From Cellulomonas sp. (GTDB taxonomy: Bacteria; Actinomycetota; Actinomycetes; Actinomycetales; Cellulomonadaceae): a stretch of DNA of 64,000 nt. The notes under the pieces are model-generated. The model had not been told where the DNA came from, searched no databases, and was given only the letters and a program-made list of their open reading frames with translations. Within the stretch, counting starts at the first letter, position 1. Each line of letters opens with the position of its first letter. Shown piece after piece: positions 34,022 to 44,973 of the stretch. The stretch is taken from NCBI RefSeq assembly GCF_015234515.1, contig NZ_JADGMY010000037.1, positions 1 through 64,000 on the forward strand, given 5' to 3'. The translations under genes and the position numbers were made by a program.

Positions 34022-35073
34022 CGGGACACCTTCTTCCGGCGCTGCTTCGGCTTGTCGTCTCCCGCGTCGCGGTTCATCACGAGCTTCTGGAAGAGCCCCG
34101 CGATGACGAACGAGATGACGAAGAGGATGATCGCGACCGCGGACGAGTAGCCGTACTGGCTGCGCTCCGTGCCCTGGCGGATCAGGTAGGTCGCCATGGT
34201 GGAGGTCGCGTTGTCCGGACCGCCCTTGGTGAGGATCCACACCATGTCGAACAGCTGCAGCGAGCCGATCATCGACAGGAACATCCAGGTGCGGATGGTC
34301 GGGCCGAGCAGCGGGATCGTGATCTTGCGCTGCGTCTGCCACCAGCTCGCGCCGTCGATCGACGCTGCCTCGTTGAGCTCCTCGGGAACCCCCTGGAGGC
34401 CGGCGAGGAGCAGGACGATCGCCAGACCGCAGTACTTCCAGGTGAGGACACCCATGACGGTCCACAGCGCCACGCTGGAGTTGGCGAGCCACGCCTGCGT
34501 CACGCCGCCGAGGCCGATGGCCTCGAGGAACGCGTTGACGCCGCCGGACGGCTGCAGCAGGAGCTTCCAGATGACGCCGGCCACGACCTCGGCCAGGACG
34601 TAGGGGACGAACACGATGACGCGCATCGCGGTCTGTCCCGGGAACTTGCGGTTGAGGAGCAGCGCGATCAGGACGCCGATCGGCAGCTGGATCGCGATCG
34701 ACAGGACCGCGATCGTCAGGTTGTTGGTCACGGACCGCTGGAAGATCGTGTCGCCCAGCGCCATGACGTAGTTCTGGAAGCCGACGAAGTTGTCCATCGG
34801 TCCCAGGCCGTTCCACCGGAAGACCGAGTAGCGCGCGGCCTGGACCACGGGCAGCAGGACGAAGGTGGCGAACAGCAGGAGCGCGGGCGCCACGAAGAAG
34901 AAGATCTCGAGGCGCTTGCGCCATGCGTTGGACGACGCTCCGCGCCCCCGCGGCCCGGAGGCCACCGACCAGGCCGTGGCCTGGTCGGTGGCACCCGGGT
35001 TCACTGCGGTGGCGGCAGCAGCCCTGGTTGCGTGCCCCCCGCGGGGGGTCAGGTCTCCTGCCACGTCGGTCAC
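34018..35073 (-). CDS. Carbohydrate ABC transporter permease (MalF-like)
   Basis: 351-aa MalF-type CUT1 permease with a cytoplasmic N-terminus of about 55 residues, then six helices starting at IFFFVAPALLLFATFVLLPVV. The EAA loop is VPEELNEAASIDGASWWQTQRKITIPLLGPT near residues 225-255. The start ATG overlaps the binding-protein stop (ATGA). Together with the other two genes it forms a binding-protein/two-permease set without an ATPase. In related actinobacteria one shared ATPase (MsiK) encoded elsewhere energises several such importers. Confidence 0.92.
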   Translation of the reverse strand: MTDVAGDLTPRGGHATRAAAATAVNPGATDQATAWSVASGPRGRGASSNAWRKRLEIFFFVAPALLLFATFVLLPVVQAARYSVFRWNGLGPMDNFVGFQNYVMALGDTIFQRSVTNNLTIAVLSIAIQLPIGVLIALLLNRKFPGQTAMRVIVFVPYVLAEVVAGVIWKLLLQPSGGVNAFLEAIGLGGVTQAWLANSSVALWTVMGVLTWKYCGLAIVLLLAGLQGVPEELNEAASIDGASWWQTQRKITIPLLGPTIRTWMFLSMIGSLQLFDMVWILTKGGPDNATSTMATYLIRQGTERSQYGYSSAVAIILFVISFVIAGLFQKLVMNRDAGDDKPKQRRKKVSR

Positions 35074-36374
35074 TGCTCGAGTGCAGCTGCGGACGTGATC
35101 GCGTCGACGATGCCCTGCGACGTCCCGTTCGAGTTGAACACCGAGACGATGGCGTCGTTCATGGCGCCGCCGATGTTCTCGCCGAAGGCCGTGTCGAAGT
35201 ACAGCTGGACGTACGGCGCCTCGTTGCGGAAGCTCAGCAGCTGAGCAAGCTCAGGCGCTGCGACGAAGGCCGTGGCCGACGGGAGGGTCGGCAGACCCAT
35301 GTCGAGCTCCGCGAAACGCTTCTGCTGGTCGCTTGCCAGCAGGAACTCGATGAAGTCGACGCAGACGTCGGGCGACTTCTCCGAGCACGCCCACGCGTCA
35401 CCGCCACCGAGCTGCGCGGCGGGGTCACCCTCGCCACCCTCCACCTCGGGGAAGGGGAACCAGCCGGTGTCCTCGCCGAGGCCCTGCTCGTCCTCCGTCA
35501 GGCCCTGCATGACGCCGGGCTCCCAGTGACCGGCGAGCTCCATCGCGACCTTGCGGTTCGCGAGGAGACCGGAGGCCGACTCAGGCGTGCCCTGGGCCTC
35601 GGTGGCCTCGAAGCCCGTGTTGAACGGCTGCTTCGAGATGAGCTCCTCGAGGCTCTCGCCCGCACGCACCCAGCAGTCGTCCGTGAAGTCGAACTCCTGC
35701 GTCGCGGCCTCGAGCGCGTCCTTCGAGCACTGGCGCAGACCGAAGTAGTACCAGTAGTGCGCCGCCGGCCAGCCGTCGCCCGCGCCGACCGAGATGGGCT
35801 CGATGCCCGCGGCCTTCAGCTTGTCGACGGCGTCGTACAGCTCGTCCATCGTCGTCGGGTTCTCGGTGATGCCCGCCTGCGCGAACATCGCCTTGTTGTA
35901 CCAGAACCCGACCACGCCGATCGAGAACGGCAGCGAGTACACGCGGTCGTCGACGGTCCAGCCGTCGACCGAGCCACCGATCGCCGAGATCGTGTCAGCG
36001 GCCGACTCGGTGATGTCCTTCGTCAGACCTGCCTCGACGTGCGACTTGAGCTCGCCGCCGCCACGCTCCATGTAGATGTCGGGCGCGGAGTCCGACTGGA
36101 ACGCGGCGTCGAGCTTGGTCAGCATGTCCTCGTGCTGGAGGGCGCTCACCTCGATCGTGACGCCAGGGTGCTCCGACTCGAACTTGTCGGCCAGCTCGTC
36201 GTAGTAGTCCTTGCCGGCGCCGGTGTTCGAGTTGTGCCACCACGTGAGGGTGACGTTCTCGTCGCCGGAACCATCGGTGGCGTCGTCGCCGGCGCTCCCG
36301 GAGCTGCAGGCGGTCGCGATCATCGCTACCGCTGCGCCGAGCGCGACCGCGCGCAGTGCCGCAGTCCTCTTCAT
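35070..36374 (-). CDS. Extracellular solute-binding lipoprotein of sugar ABC importer
   Basis: 434-aa family 1 sugar-binding protein. Lipoprotein signal with MIATAC and Cys23, then a Gly/Asp/Ser spacer. The mature domain opens TLTWWHNSNTGAG and contains KFESEHPGVTIEVSALQHEDMLTKLDAAFQS near residue 70 and GGDAWACSEKSP near 330, the usual periplasmic-binding-protein fold. ATG 36374 has GAGGAG about 8 nt upstream. It is first in the operon and therefore behind the 20-bp palindrome. The ligand is probably a plant-cell-wall oligosaccharide, judged only from the linked GH3 gene. Confidence 0.92.
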   Translation of the reverse strand: MKRTAALRAVALGAAVAMIATACSSGSAGDDATDGSGDENVTLTWWHNSNTGAGKDYYDELADKFESEHPGVTIEVSALQHEDMLTKLDAAFQSDSAPDIYMERGGGELKSHVEAGLTKDITESAADTISAIGGSVDGWTVDDRVYSLPFSIGVVGFWYNKAMFAQAGITENPTTMDELYDAVDKLKAAGIEPISVGAGDGWPAAHYWYYFGLRQCSKDALEAATQEFDFTDDCWVRAGESLEELISKQPFNTGFEATEAQGTPESASGLLANRKVAMELAGHWEPGVMQGLTEDEQGLGEDTGWFPFPEVEGGEGDPAAQLGGGDAWACSEKSPDVCVDFIEFLLASDQQKRFAELDMGLPTLPSATAFVAAPELAQLLSFRNEAPYVQLYFDTAFGENIGGAMNDAIVSVFNSNGTSQGIVDAITSAAALEQ

Positions 36375-36450
36375 CTTTGAATCTCCTCGTCGTCGCTGAG
36401 AGGTCGGACGGCGCCTAGGTTGACAGCGGTCCAGGAGTGGTGTCAATCGA

Positions 36451-36470
36451 TGTCGATAACGTTATCGACA
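36451..36470. promoter_or_regulatory. Perfect 20-bp palindrome, presumed LacI-family operator
   Basis: TGTCGATAACGTTATCGACA is exactly equal to its reverse complement. The AACGTT centre is typical of LacI-family sites. It lies 77 bp before the binding-protein gene and overlaps the expected promoter of the divergent lacI-type gene (its -10 is at 36479). It could therefore control both directions, including autoregulation. Confidence 0.85.
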
Positions 36471-36478
36471 CGATGTCC

Positions 36479-36484
36479 TATGAT
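36479..36484 (+). promoter_or_regulatory. -10 hexamer of leaderless LacI-type gene
   Basis: TATGAT ends 6 nt before GTG 36491. Choosing this start keeps the palindromic operator outside the coding region. Confidence 0.65.
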
Positions 36485-36490
36485 CACCGC

Positions 36491-37501
36491 GTGGACTCGC
36501 TCCCCCGCGTCAAGATGGCCGATGTCGCCCGAACCGCCGGGGTCTCCGTCGCCACTGTCTCCAAGGTCGTCAACGGACGCTACGGCGTCTCACAGCGCAC
36601 ACTTGAGCGAGTGCAGGAAGTGATCGCGGACCTCGGCTACGAGGCGAGCCTCGGCGCGCGCTCGCTGCGGTCCTTCCGGACCAATGTCCTCGGCATCCTG
36701 GTCGCCGAGTTCGAGCCCTTCTCCGCAGAGCTCCTCAAGGGCGCCGGCGCCGCGGTCATGGCGACCGGTTACGAGCTGCTGGCGTACTCGGGAGGCGGGG
36801 GCTCCGCCGAGGTCGGCTGGGAGCGTCGGTACCTCTCGCGCCTGTCCGGCACGCTCATCGACGGCGCCATCATCGTGACCCCGACGGTGGTCGAGGCGCG
36901 CCCCGGCGTGCCCGTCGTCGCGGTCGACCCGCACGCCGGTCCGACCGGTCTGCCGACCGTCGACTCCGACAACCTCGCAGGTGCGGTCCTCGCGACCCGG
37001 CACCTCCTCGAGCTCGGCCACCGCCGGATCGCCTTCCTCGGCGGCCGTCCCGACCTGGCGTCCGCGCGACTTCGTGACCAGGGTTTCCGCAGCGCGATGG
37101 CCGACGCCGGGGTCCCTGTCGACGAGACCCTCGTCGGGATGGGCGACTACCGCAGGGGGACGTCGCAGGAGCCGGCGCGCGCGCTGCTCGACCGCCCGGA
37201 CCGGCCCACCGCCGTCTTCGCCGCCAACGACCTGTCGGCGCTGGCCGTGCTGGACGTCGCCCGCGACCTGGGACTCCGGGTCCCCACCGACCTGTCGGTC
37301 ATCGGCTTCGACAACGTCCCCGAGTCGGCGCTCAGCTCGCCACCGCTGACGACCGTCGCGCAGCCCCTGCAGGCGATGGGGGCCGCGGCACTGGTCCTGC
37401 TCGTCGACCTGATCGCCGGCAACGACGTCCCGAACCACCGCCGGCTGCCCACCGAGCTCGTCCCCCGCGCCTCGACCGCACCACCGCGCACCGACGACTG
37501 A
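36491..37501 (+). CDS. LacI-family transcriptional regulator
   Basis: 336-aa repressor. N-terminal HTH VKMADVARTAGVSVATVSKVVNGRYGVSQRTLERVQEVIADLGY, with hinge helix to residue ~55; then the periplasmic-binding-like sensor domain (VLGILVAEF, PTVDSDNLAGAVLATRHLLELGHRRIAFLGG, VFAANDLSALAVLDVARDLGLRVPTDLSVIGFDN). In-frame starts at 36437 and 36473 exist, but the operator at 36451-36470 would fall inside the first of these. GTG 36491 follows TATGAT by 6 nt. It probably represses the divergent importer/GH3 operon and is released by an imported oligosaccharide. Confidence 0.92.
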   Translation: MDSLPRVKMADVARTAGVSVATVSKVVNGRYGVSQRTLERVQEVIADLGYEASLGARSLRSFRTNVLGILVAEFEPFSAELLKGAGAAVMATGYELLAYSGGGGSAEVGWERRYLSRLSGTLIDGAIIVTPTVVEARPGVPVVAVDPHAGPTGLPTVDSDNLAGAVLATRHLLELGHRRIAFLGGRPDLASARLRDQGFRSAMADAGVPVDETLVGMGDYRRGTSQEPARALLDRPDRPTAVFAANDLSALAVLDVARDLGLRVPTDLSVIGFDNVPESALSSPPLTTVAQPLQAMGAAALVLLVDLIAGNDVPNHRRLPTELVPRASTAPPRTDD

Positions 37502-37561
37502 CGGGCGAGCGACACGCCGCCGACGGGGTGAGGTCTGCGCACCGGCGCGCACCGCACCATG

Positions 37562-39109
<1,548 letters not shown>

Positions 39110-39169
39110 CACGCCATCGTGACGTCGGCGTGAGCGGCCCGCACCCCGGCGGGCCCCGCACGCGCGGTC

Positions 39170-40111
39170 TCAGGTGCGGGCGACCTCGTTGACGGGCGGC
39201 TCGCCCGCCAGCAACGCGGTCAGCTGGCGGCGCACGAGAGCCGCGACCCGTGGGAACGTGGCGTCCGTGTTGCCGCCCTGGTGGGCCGTCAGCAGCAGGT
39301 GCGGTGCGTGCCACAGCGGGTGGTCGGACGGCAGGGGCTCGGGGTCGGTGACGTCGAGCGCCGCACGCAGCCGGCCGGCGCGCAGCTCGACGAGCAGCGC
39401 GTCGGTGTCCACGACCTTGCCGCGCGCGACGTTGACGAGCAGCGCACCGTCCTTCATCCGGGCGAGCGCGGCGGCGTCGAGCAGGTGGTACGACTCGCGC
39501 GTCAGCGGGATCGCCAGCACCACGACGTCCGCCTCCGGGAGCAGGTCCCCCAGCTCGGCGACGCCGTGCACGTGCCCGTCCGCGTCGTCACGGGCCGTCC
39601 GCGCGACGCGGACCAGGTCCACCTCGAACGGCCGGAACCGTGCCACGACCGCCCGCCCGACCGACCCCTGCCCGACGACCAGCACCCGGCGGTCGGCCAG
39701 CGACGGCCCGAACGGGTTGTCCCACCGCGCCTCCCCCATGGCACGGACCGCACGGGGCAGGTCACGCTGCACGGCCAGCGTCAGGCCCACGGCGAGCTCG
39801 GCCGTGCCGGCGTCGTGGACGCCACGCCCGTTGCACAGCACCACACCCGGCGGCAGGTGCGGGCGTGCGTGCTCGTAGCCCGCGCTCGGCAGCTGCACGT
39901 AGCGCAGCCGCGGCAGGTCGCGCAGCACGTCGAAGCCGCCGGGACGGACGAAGTAGTGCGGGATCACGACCAGGTCCACGTCGGCGGCCGTCCGGGCGTC
40001 CAGCGCACCCTCCAGGTCCCAGCGGACGAGCCGCAGGTCGTCGGGGTGCGCCGCCGCGAGGTCACCGAGCCGGTGCAGCAGGTCGTCGTCCGGGACGGTG
40101 GCGGTGAGCAC
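39170..40111 (-). CDS. D-2-hydroxyacid dehydrogenase family protein
   Basis: 313-aa NAD(P)-dependent D-isomer 2-hydroxyacid dehydrogenase. The Rossmann domain has VLVVGQGSVGRAVVARF near residue 143. The catalytic Arg lies in NVARGKVVDTDAL near 230, Glu in DVTDPEPLPSDHPLW near 255, and His in LLLTAHQGGNT near 277. The substrate is not defined; the family covers glyoxylate/hydroxypyruvate and phosphoglycerate dehydrogenases. The GTG 40111 start is only 8 bp after the stop of the upstream GNAT gene, so the two are probably co-transcribed. Confidence 0.88.
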   Translation of the reverse strand: MLTATVPDDDLLHRLGDLAAAHPDDLRLVRWDLEGALDARTAADVDLVVIPHYFVRPGGFDVLRDLPRLRYVQLPSAGYEHARPHLPPGVVLCNGRGVHDAGTAELAVGLTLAVQRDLPRAVRAMGEARWDNPFGPSLADRRVLVVGQGSVGRAVVARFRPFEVDLVRVARTARDDADGHVHGVAELGDLLPEADVVVLAIPLTRESYHLLDAAALARMKDGALLVNVARGKVVDTDALLVELRAGRLRAALDVTDPEPLPSDHPLWHAPHLLLTAHQGGNTDATFPRVAALVRRQLTALLAGEPPVNEVART

Positions 40112-40119
40112 GGTCGTCG

Positions 40120-40668
40120 TCAGCCGCCCACGCGTCCGGCGCGGTACTCGTCCTCGAGCATCGACATCACGACGGCGTCGCACCAGCCCTCACCGTCGCG
40201 GTACGCGTCGCGGCGACGGCCCTCGCGCCGGAACCCGATGTTCTCGTACAGGGAGATCGCACGCGTGTTGATGCTCAGCGCCTCCAGCTCGACGCGGTGC
40301 AGCCCGAGCCCGTCGAACGCGAACCCGAGCACCAGCTCGATCGCCTCGGTGCCGTAGCCACGGCCCCGGTAGGCGGGGCGCATGGCCAGGCGCAGCCCGG
40401 CGCACCGGACGTCCTCGTCGACGTCGTTGAGGACGATCTCGCCGTGGTACTCGTCGTCCGCGCTGGTCGTGACCGCGAAGTCGTAGCGCCCCTGCGCCGC
40501 CTCACGGCTCGCGCACCACGCGCGGACCTCGTCCTGCGTGAAGACGCGCGTCGTCCCGGTCAGACGGTTGCCCTCGGAGTCCGTGAGCATGTCCCACATC
40601 GCGTCGGCGTCGTCGGGCCGGATCGGTCGCAGGACGATCATCTCGCCCTGCAGGCTCGGCTTCTGCAT
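40120..40668 (-). CDS. GNAT acetyltransferase (RimJ/RimL type)
   Basis: 182-aa GNAT domain protein. N-terminal EMIVLRPIRPDDADAMWDML, the acetyl-CoA loop MRPAYRGRGYGTEAIELVLGFAFDGLGLHRVELEALSINTRAISLYENIGFRREGRRRDA near residues 90-150. The order and the GLHRVEL...NTRAISLYENIGF segment match ribosomal-protein/peptide N-acetyltransferases of the RimJ/RimL type. ATG 40668 has GGAGGTCACG upstream. Longer frames start in the gatB-proximal hairpin region and are not supported. Confidence 0.85.
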   Translation of the reverse strand: MQKPSLQGEMIVLRPIRPDDADAMWDMLTDSEGNRLTGTTRVFTQDEVRAWCASREAAQGRYDFAVTTSADDEYHGEIVLNDVDEDVRCAGLRLAMRPAYRGRGYGTEAIELVLGFAFDGLGLHRVELEALSINTRAISLYENIGFRREGRRRDAYRDGEGWCDAVVMSMLEDEYRAGRVGG

Positions 40669-40728
40669 CGTGACCTCCGTCGGCTCACCATCGGTGCCTC
40701 CGCATGGGACACCACCACCGACTGCCCT

Positions 40729-40791
40729 CCGGCGTGCGTCGCATCGTACAAATCCCGCGTGACCGGGAGGTTGCGACACGACGCACGCCGG
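40729..40791 (-). terminator. Long inverted repeat downstream of gatB
   Basis: Perfect 13-bp arms (40729-40741 and 40779-40791) enclose 37 nt. It lies about 23 nt after the gatB stop on the minus strand and before the GNAT gene. There is no U run. It is likely the 3' boundary of the gatCAB transcript. Confidence 0.5.
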
Positions 40792-40813
40792 ACGGGCGGG
40801 TCGGGTCCTGCCG

Positions 40814-42325
40814 TCAGGCGTTGACGCGCTCCAGGACGAGCTCGCGCACCCTGCCCGCGTCCGCCTGGCCCCGGGTCGCCTTCATGACCGAGCCGATGAT
40901 CGCGCCGACCGGGCCGAGGTTGCCGCCGCGGATCTTCTCCGCGATGTCCGGCTGCGACGCGAGGGCCGCGTCGATCGCCTCGAGCAGCGGGCCGTCGTCG
41001 GACACGACCTCCAGGCCGCGGGCGACGACGACCTGCTCGGGATCGCCCTCGCCGGCCAGGACGCCCTCGAGCACCTGCCGCGCGAGCTTGTCGTTGATGC
41101 GCCCGGCGTCCACGAGCTGCTGCAGCGCGCCGATCTGGGCCGGCGTGATCGGCAGGTCCGCGAGCTCGACCTCCTGCTGCTTCGCGGTGCGCGCCAGCTC
41201 GCCCATCCACCACTTGCGCGCGGCGGCCGGGCTCGCGCCCGCCGCCACCGTGGCCTCGATCAGCTCGATCGCACCGGCGTTGACGACGTCGCGCATCTCG
41301 GCGTCGGCGTAGCCCCACTCGCCCTGCAGGCGACGCCGACGCGCGGCCGGCAGCTCGGGCAGCGCAGCGCGGATCTCCTCGATCCACGCGCGGTCCGGCA
41401 CGATCGGGACGAGGTCCGGCTCAGGGAAGTAGCGGTAGTCCTCGGCGTCGGACTTCACACGTCCGGCCGTCGTGATGCCGGTGTCCTCGTGCCAGTGCCG
41501 CGTCTCCTGGACGATCGTGCCGCCCGCGTCGAGGATCGCCGCCTGGCGGCTGATCTCGTAGCGCACGGACCGCTCGACCGACCGGAACGAGTTCACGTTC
41601 TTGGTCTCCGTGCGCGTGCCCAGCGGCGAGTCGGGCGTCGCGCGCAGGGACACGTTGACGTCGGCGCGCACGTTGCCGCGCTCCATGCGCGCCTCGGACA
41701 CGCCGAGCGCGCGGAACATGTCGCGCAGGGTCTGCACGTACGCGCGCGCCACCTCGGGCGCCCGCTCGCCGGCACCCGTGATCGGCTTGGTGACGATCTC
41801 CACGAGCGGCACGCCGGCGCGGTTGTAGTCGACCAGCGAGTACTCCGCGCCGTGGATGCGCCCGGTGGCGCCGCCGACGTGCGTGTTCTTGCCGGCGTCC
41901 TCCTCCATGTGCGCGCGCTCGACCTCGACCCGGAACACCGTGCCGTCCTCGAGCTCGACGTCGACGAAGCCCTCGTACGCGATGGGCTCGTCGTACTGCG
42001 ACGTCTGGAAGTTCTTCGGCACGTCCGGGTAGAAGTAGTTCTTGCGGGCGAACCGGCAGGACTGGGCGATCGAGCAGTTCAGCGCCAGCCCGATGCGGAT
42101 GGCGTACTCGACGGCGGTGCCGTTGACCGCCGGCAGCGCACCGGGCAGGCCCAGGCTCGTGGGCGTGATCTGCGTGTTCGGCTCCTCGCCGAAGAACTGC
42201 GCGGCACCGTCGAACATCTTGGTGCGCGTGCCGAGCTCGACGTGCACCTCGATGCCGATGACCGGGTCGAACCGGGCCACCGCGTCGTCGTAGTCGACCA
42301 GGTCGACGTCGGTCGTCGTGCTCAT
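40814..42325 (-). CDS. gatB: Asp-tRNA(Asn)/Glu-tRNA(Gln) amidotransferase subunit B
   Basis: 503-aa subunit that recognises misacylated tRNA and activates it by phosphorylation before amidation. [18 protein letters not shown] near residue 23; [10 protein letters not shown] near 58; the [22 protein letters not shown] block with metal-binding residues near 93; and the [12 protein letters not shown] motif near 297. A C-terminal GatB/Yqey helical domain runs from about residue 360. The start codon overlaps the gatA stop (TGATG). The gene order C-A-B is standard for the complex. Confidence 0.96.
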   Translation of the reverse strand: MSTTTDVDLVDYDDAVARFDPVIGIEVHVELGTRTKMFDGAAQFFGEEPNTQITPTSLGLPGALPAVNGTAVEYAIRIGLALNCSIAQSCRFARKNYFYPDVPKNFQTSQYDEPIAYEGFVDVELEDGTVFRVEVERAHMEEDAGKNTHVGGATGRIHGAEYSLVDYNRAGVPLVEIVTKPITGAGERAPEVARAYVQTLRDMFRALGVSEARMERGNVRADVNVSLRATPDSPLGTRTETKNVNSFRSVERSVRYEISRQAAILDAGGTIVQETRHWHEDTGITTAGRVKSDAEDYRYFPEPDLVPIVPDRAWIEEIRAALPELPAARRRRLQGEWGYADAEMRDVVNAGAIELIEATVAAGASPAAARKWWMGELARTAKQQEVELADLPITPAQIGALQQLVDAGRINDKLARQVLEGVLAGEGDPEQVVVARGLEVVSDDGPLLEAIDAALASQPDIAEKIRGGNLGPVGAIIGSVMKATRGQADAGRVRELVLERVNA

Positions 42326-43842
42326 CAGGCTGCCCCTCCGGCCAGCTCAGGGGCGCGGCCCAGCAGCGGGCCCTCCCAGCTCGTCTCGAGCAGCGCCTCG
42401 AGCGCCGCCCCCACGCGGTACAGCCGGGCGTCCTCGCGCGCCGGCGCGAGGATCTGGAACCCGACCGGCAGGCCGTCGTCCGACAGCCCGTTCGGCAGCG
42501 ACATGCCCGGCACCCCGGCGAGGTTCGCCGGGATCGTCGCGACGTCGTTGAGGTACATCGCCAGCGGGTCGTCCAGCTTCTCGCCCAGCTTGAACGCCGT
42601 GGTCGGCGCCGTCGGGGAGACCAGCACGTCGGCCGCCTCGAACGCCGCCGCGAAGTCCCGCTGGATGAGCGTGCGGACCTTCTGCGCCGACCCGTAGTAG
42701 GCGTCGTAGTAGCCCGCGCTCAGCGCGTACGTGCCGAGGATGATGCGGCGCTTGACCTCGTCGCCGAAGCCCTGGCCGCGGGTCGCGGCCATGACCCGCT
42801 CGGCCGTCACCGGGCCCTCGGAGGGCTCGACGCGCAGGCCGAAGCGCATGCCGTCGAACTTCGCGAGGTTGCTCGACGCCTCCGCGGGGAGGATCAGGTA
42901 GTACGCGGCCAGCGCGTACGCGAACGAGGGGCAGGACACCTCGACGACCTCGGCGCCCGCACCGCGCAGCGCGTCGAGGGACTCCTCGAAGCGTGCCAGC
43001 ACACCCGCCTGGTAGCCCTCGCCCTGCAGCTCACGGATGACGCCCACCTTCACGCCGCGCAGGTCGCCGCCCGCGCCGGCACGCGCCGCCGCGACGTAGC
43101 CCGTCGCGGGGTCGGTCAGCGACGTCGAGTCGAGCGGGTCGTGCCCGCCGATCAGCTCGTGCAGCAGCGCCGAGTCGAGGACCGTGCGCGTGCACGGCCC
43201 TGCCTGGTCGAGGCTGCTGGCCAGCGCGATGAGGCCGTAGCGCGACACGCTGCCGTACGTCGGCTTGACGCCGACGGTGCCCGTGACGGCTGCGGGCTGG
43301 CGGATCGAGCCGCCGGTGTCCGTGCCGATCGCCAGGGGCGCCTCGTACGCCGCGACGGCCGCGGCCGAGCCGCCGCCGGAGCCGCCCGGGATCCGGTCGA
43401 GGTCCCAGGGGTTGTGCGTGTTGCCGTAGCCCGAGTGCTCGGTGGACGAGCCCATCGCGAACTCGTCCATGTTGGTCTTGCCGAGGATCGGCAGGCCCGC
43501 GGCCTTGAGGCGCTGGACGAGGGTCGCGTCGTACGGCGGCACCCAGCCCTCGAGGATGCGCGAGCCGGCGGTGGTGGGCAGGCCCCGCGTCACGACGACG
43601 TCCTTGACGGCGATCGGCACACCCGCCAGCACGTGCAGGTCCTCGCCCGCGGCGCGTCGCGCGTCGACGTCGGCCGCGGTCGCGAGCGCCTCGTCACCCG
43701 CGACGTGCAGGTACGCGTGGACGGCGGGCTCGACGGCGGCGATGCGGTCCAGGTGCGCCTGCGTCGCCTCGACGCTGGTCACCTCGCGTGCGGCCAGTCG
43801 GTCGGCGAGCTCGGCTGCGGTCAGCCGGGTCAGGTCGGTCAC
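42325..43842 (-). CDS. gatA: Asp/Glu-tRNA amidotransferase subunit A
   Basis: 505-aa amidase-signature glutaminase that supplies ammonia to GatB. The catalytic triad is visible: Lys in [14 protein letters not shown] near residue 79, with Ser-cis-Ser-Lys region [32 protein letters not shown] near residues 150-182. GTG 43842 lies one base after the gatC stop, and a longer upstream frame would read through gatC. The complex makes Gln-tRNA (and possibly Asn-tRNA) in organisms that lack GlnRS. Confidence 0.96.
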   Translation of the reverse strand: MTDLTRLTAAELADRLAAREVTSVEATQAHLDRIAAVEPAVHAYLHVAGDEALATAADVDARRAAGEDLHVLAGVPIAVKDVVVTRGLPTTAGSRILEGWVPPYDATLVQRLKAAGLPILGKTNMDEFAMGSSTEHSGYGNTHNPWDLDRIPGGSGGGSAAAVAAYEAPLAIGTDTGGSIRQPAAVTGTVGVKPTYGSVSRYGLIALASSLDQAGPCTRTVLDSALLHELIGGHDPLDSTSLTDPATGYVAAARAGAGGDLRGVKVGVIRELQGEGYQAGVLARFEESLDALRGAGAEVVEVSCPSFAYALAAYYLILPAEASSNLAKFDGMRFGLRVEPSEGPVTAERVMAATRGQGFGDEVKRRIILGTYALSAGYYDAYYGSAQKVRTLIQRDFAAAFEAADVLVSPTAPTTAFKLGEKLDDPLAMYLNDVATIPANLAGVPGMSLPNGLSDDGLPVGFQILAPAREDARLYRVGAALEALLETSWEGPLLGRAPELAGGAA

Positions 43843-43843
43843 G

Positions 43844-44140
43844 TCACTCCTCCCCGAGGATCTGCGGGACGAGGAACTTGCCGTCACGGGCCGCGGGGGC
43901 CTGGGCGAGCACCTCGTCACGGTCGAGCGGCGTGACCGGCTCGTCGGCACGGAACACGTTGGTCAGGGGCAGCGGGTGGCTCGTCGCGGGGACGTCCGGG
44001 GTGGCGACCTCGGACACGCGGGCGACGGACTCGACGATGACGTCGAGCTCCCCCGCCAGCCGGTCGAGCTCGGCGGGCGTCAGGTCGATCCGGGCGAGCG
44101 CGGCGACGCGCGCGACCTCGTCGCGGGAGAGGGTGGACAT
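43844..44140 (-). CDS. gatC: Asp/Glu-tRNA amidotransferase subunit C
   Basis: 98-aa GatC, a small helical clamp between GatA and GatB. Typical start [46 protein letters not shown], and a C-terminal [18 protein letters not shown] that ends as in other GatC proteins. First gene of gatCAB. A TAGACT hexamer lies 8 nt upstream, a slightly longer spacing than at clear leaderless genes. Confidence 0.94.
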   Translation of the reverse strand: MSTLSRDEVARVAALARIDLTPAELDRLAGELDVIVESVARVSEVATPDVPATSHPLPLTNVFRADEPVTPLDRDEVLAQAPAARDGKFLVPQILGEE

Positions 44141-44219
44141 GGTCCATGAGTCTAGTCGTGGGTGGGTGACCCCTGTCCGCCCTACGCCGCGGCACCACCG
44201 ACGGCCGGCACCCCGCCGC

Positions 44220-44225
44220 TACCGT
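44220..44225 (+). promoter_or_regulatory. -10 hexamer of the membrane protein gene at 44233
   Basis: TACCGT ends 7 nt before GTG 44233. An earlier in-frame GTG (44224) lies inside this hexamer and is therefore less likely to be the start. Confidence 0.45.
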
Positions 44226-44232
44226 GACGCCC

Positions 44233-44973
44233 GTGACCGGACGCTACGAGCGGCTCGACCCCGCGGCGGTGTGCGCCACGGTCGACCGCCTGCACGCACG
44301 CATCGCCACCCGCTTCCCCGACCGCAACCTGCGACACGTCGCCGCCGAGCTCGCGGGGCTCGTCAGCGACGTGGGTGAGCAGGAGGCCCGGACCCGGCGG
44401 CACGAGCACGTGGCCCGTGTCGCGTCCTTGGTGGCGGTCGTGCTCGTCGTCGGGGCGACCGTGTTCGCCCTGGTGATGGCGGTGCGCGACGCCGTCGCCG
44501 CCGCCACGTCGCTGCGGGCCTTCGAGTGGCTGCCCGTGGTCGAGAGCGCCATCAACGACACCGTGTTCGCCGGGATCGCGGTGTGGTTCCTGCTCGCGGT
44601 CCCCGCGCGGCTGCAGCGCGCGGCGACGCTGCGCCGGCTGCACCGGCTGCGCTCGCTCGCGCACGTCATCGACATGCACCAGCTCACCAAGGACCCCGAA
44701 CGGCTGCGCCCGGGGTTCCGCACCACGTCGCAGTCCGTGGACGTCGGCCTGGACGCCGACGGCCTCGCCGCGTACCTCGACTACTGCACCGAGCTGCTCA
44801 GCCTGGTCGCCAAGGCGGCCGCGCTGTGCGCCGAGGAGTCGACGGACGCAGTCGTGCTCGACACGGTCAGCACCGTCGAGAACGTCACGGGCGGCATGTC
44901 GACGAAGATCTGGCAGAAGATCGCGACGCTGGACCTGCCTGCGGTCAGCCGACCTGCGACGTCGCCGCGCTGA
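44233..44973 (+). CDS. Two-helix membrane protein of unknown function
   Basis: 246-aa protein with a cytosolic helical N-terminus of about 60 residues and two membrane helices (VASLVAVVLVVGATVFALVM and an IAVWFLLAVPARL region, about residues 63-82 and 108-128). A helical cytosolic C-terminal half of about 115 residues follows. I do not recognise the family. Its last 29 bases overlap the end of the convergent gene at 44945-45367. Confidence 0.65.
   Translation: MTGRYERLDPAAVCATVDRLHARIATRFPDRNLRHVAAELAGLVSDVGEQEARTRRHEHVARVASLVAVVLVVGATVFALVMAVRDAVAAATSLRAFEWLPVVESAINDTVFAGIAVWFLLAVPARLQRAATLRRLHRLRSLAHVIDMHQLTKDPERLRPGFRTTSQSVDVGLDADGLAAYLDYCTELLSLVAKAAALCAEESTDAVVLDTVSTVENVTGGMSTKIWQKIATLDLPAVSRPATSPR

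Noticed and set aside
36375-36490. CebR-type operator TGGGAGCGCTCCCA
   Set aside because: Not present. The palindrome found has a different core.
44141-44160. Leaderless start for gatC
   Set aside because: The TAGACT hexamer lies 8 nt before the ATG, outside the 5-7 nt range seen elsewhere, so it was not counted.
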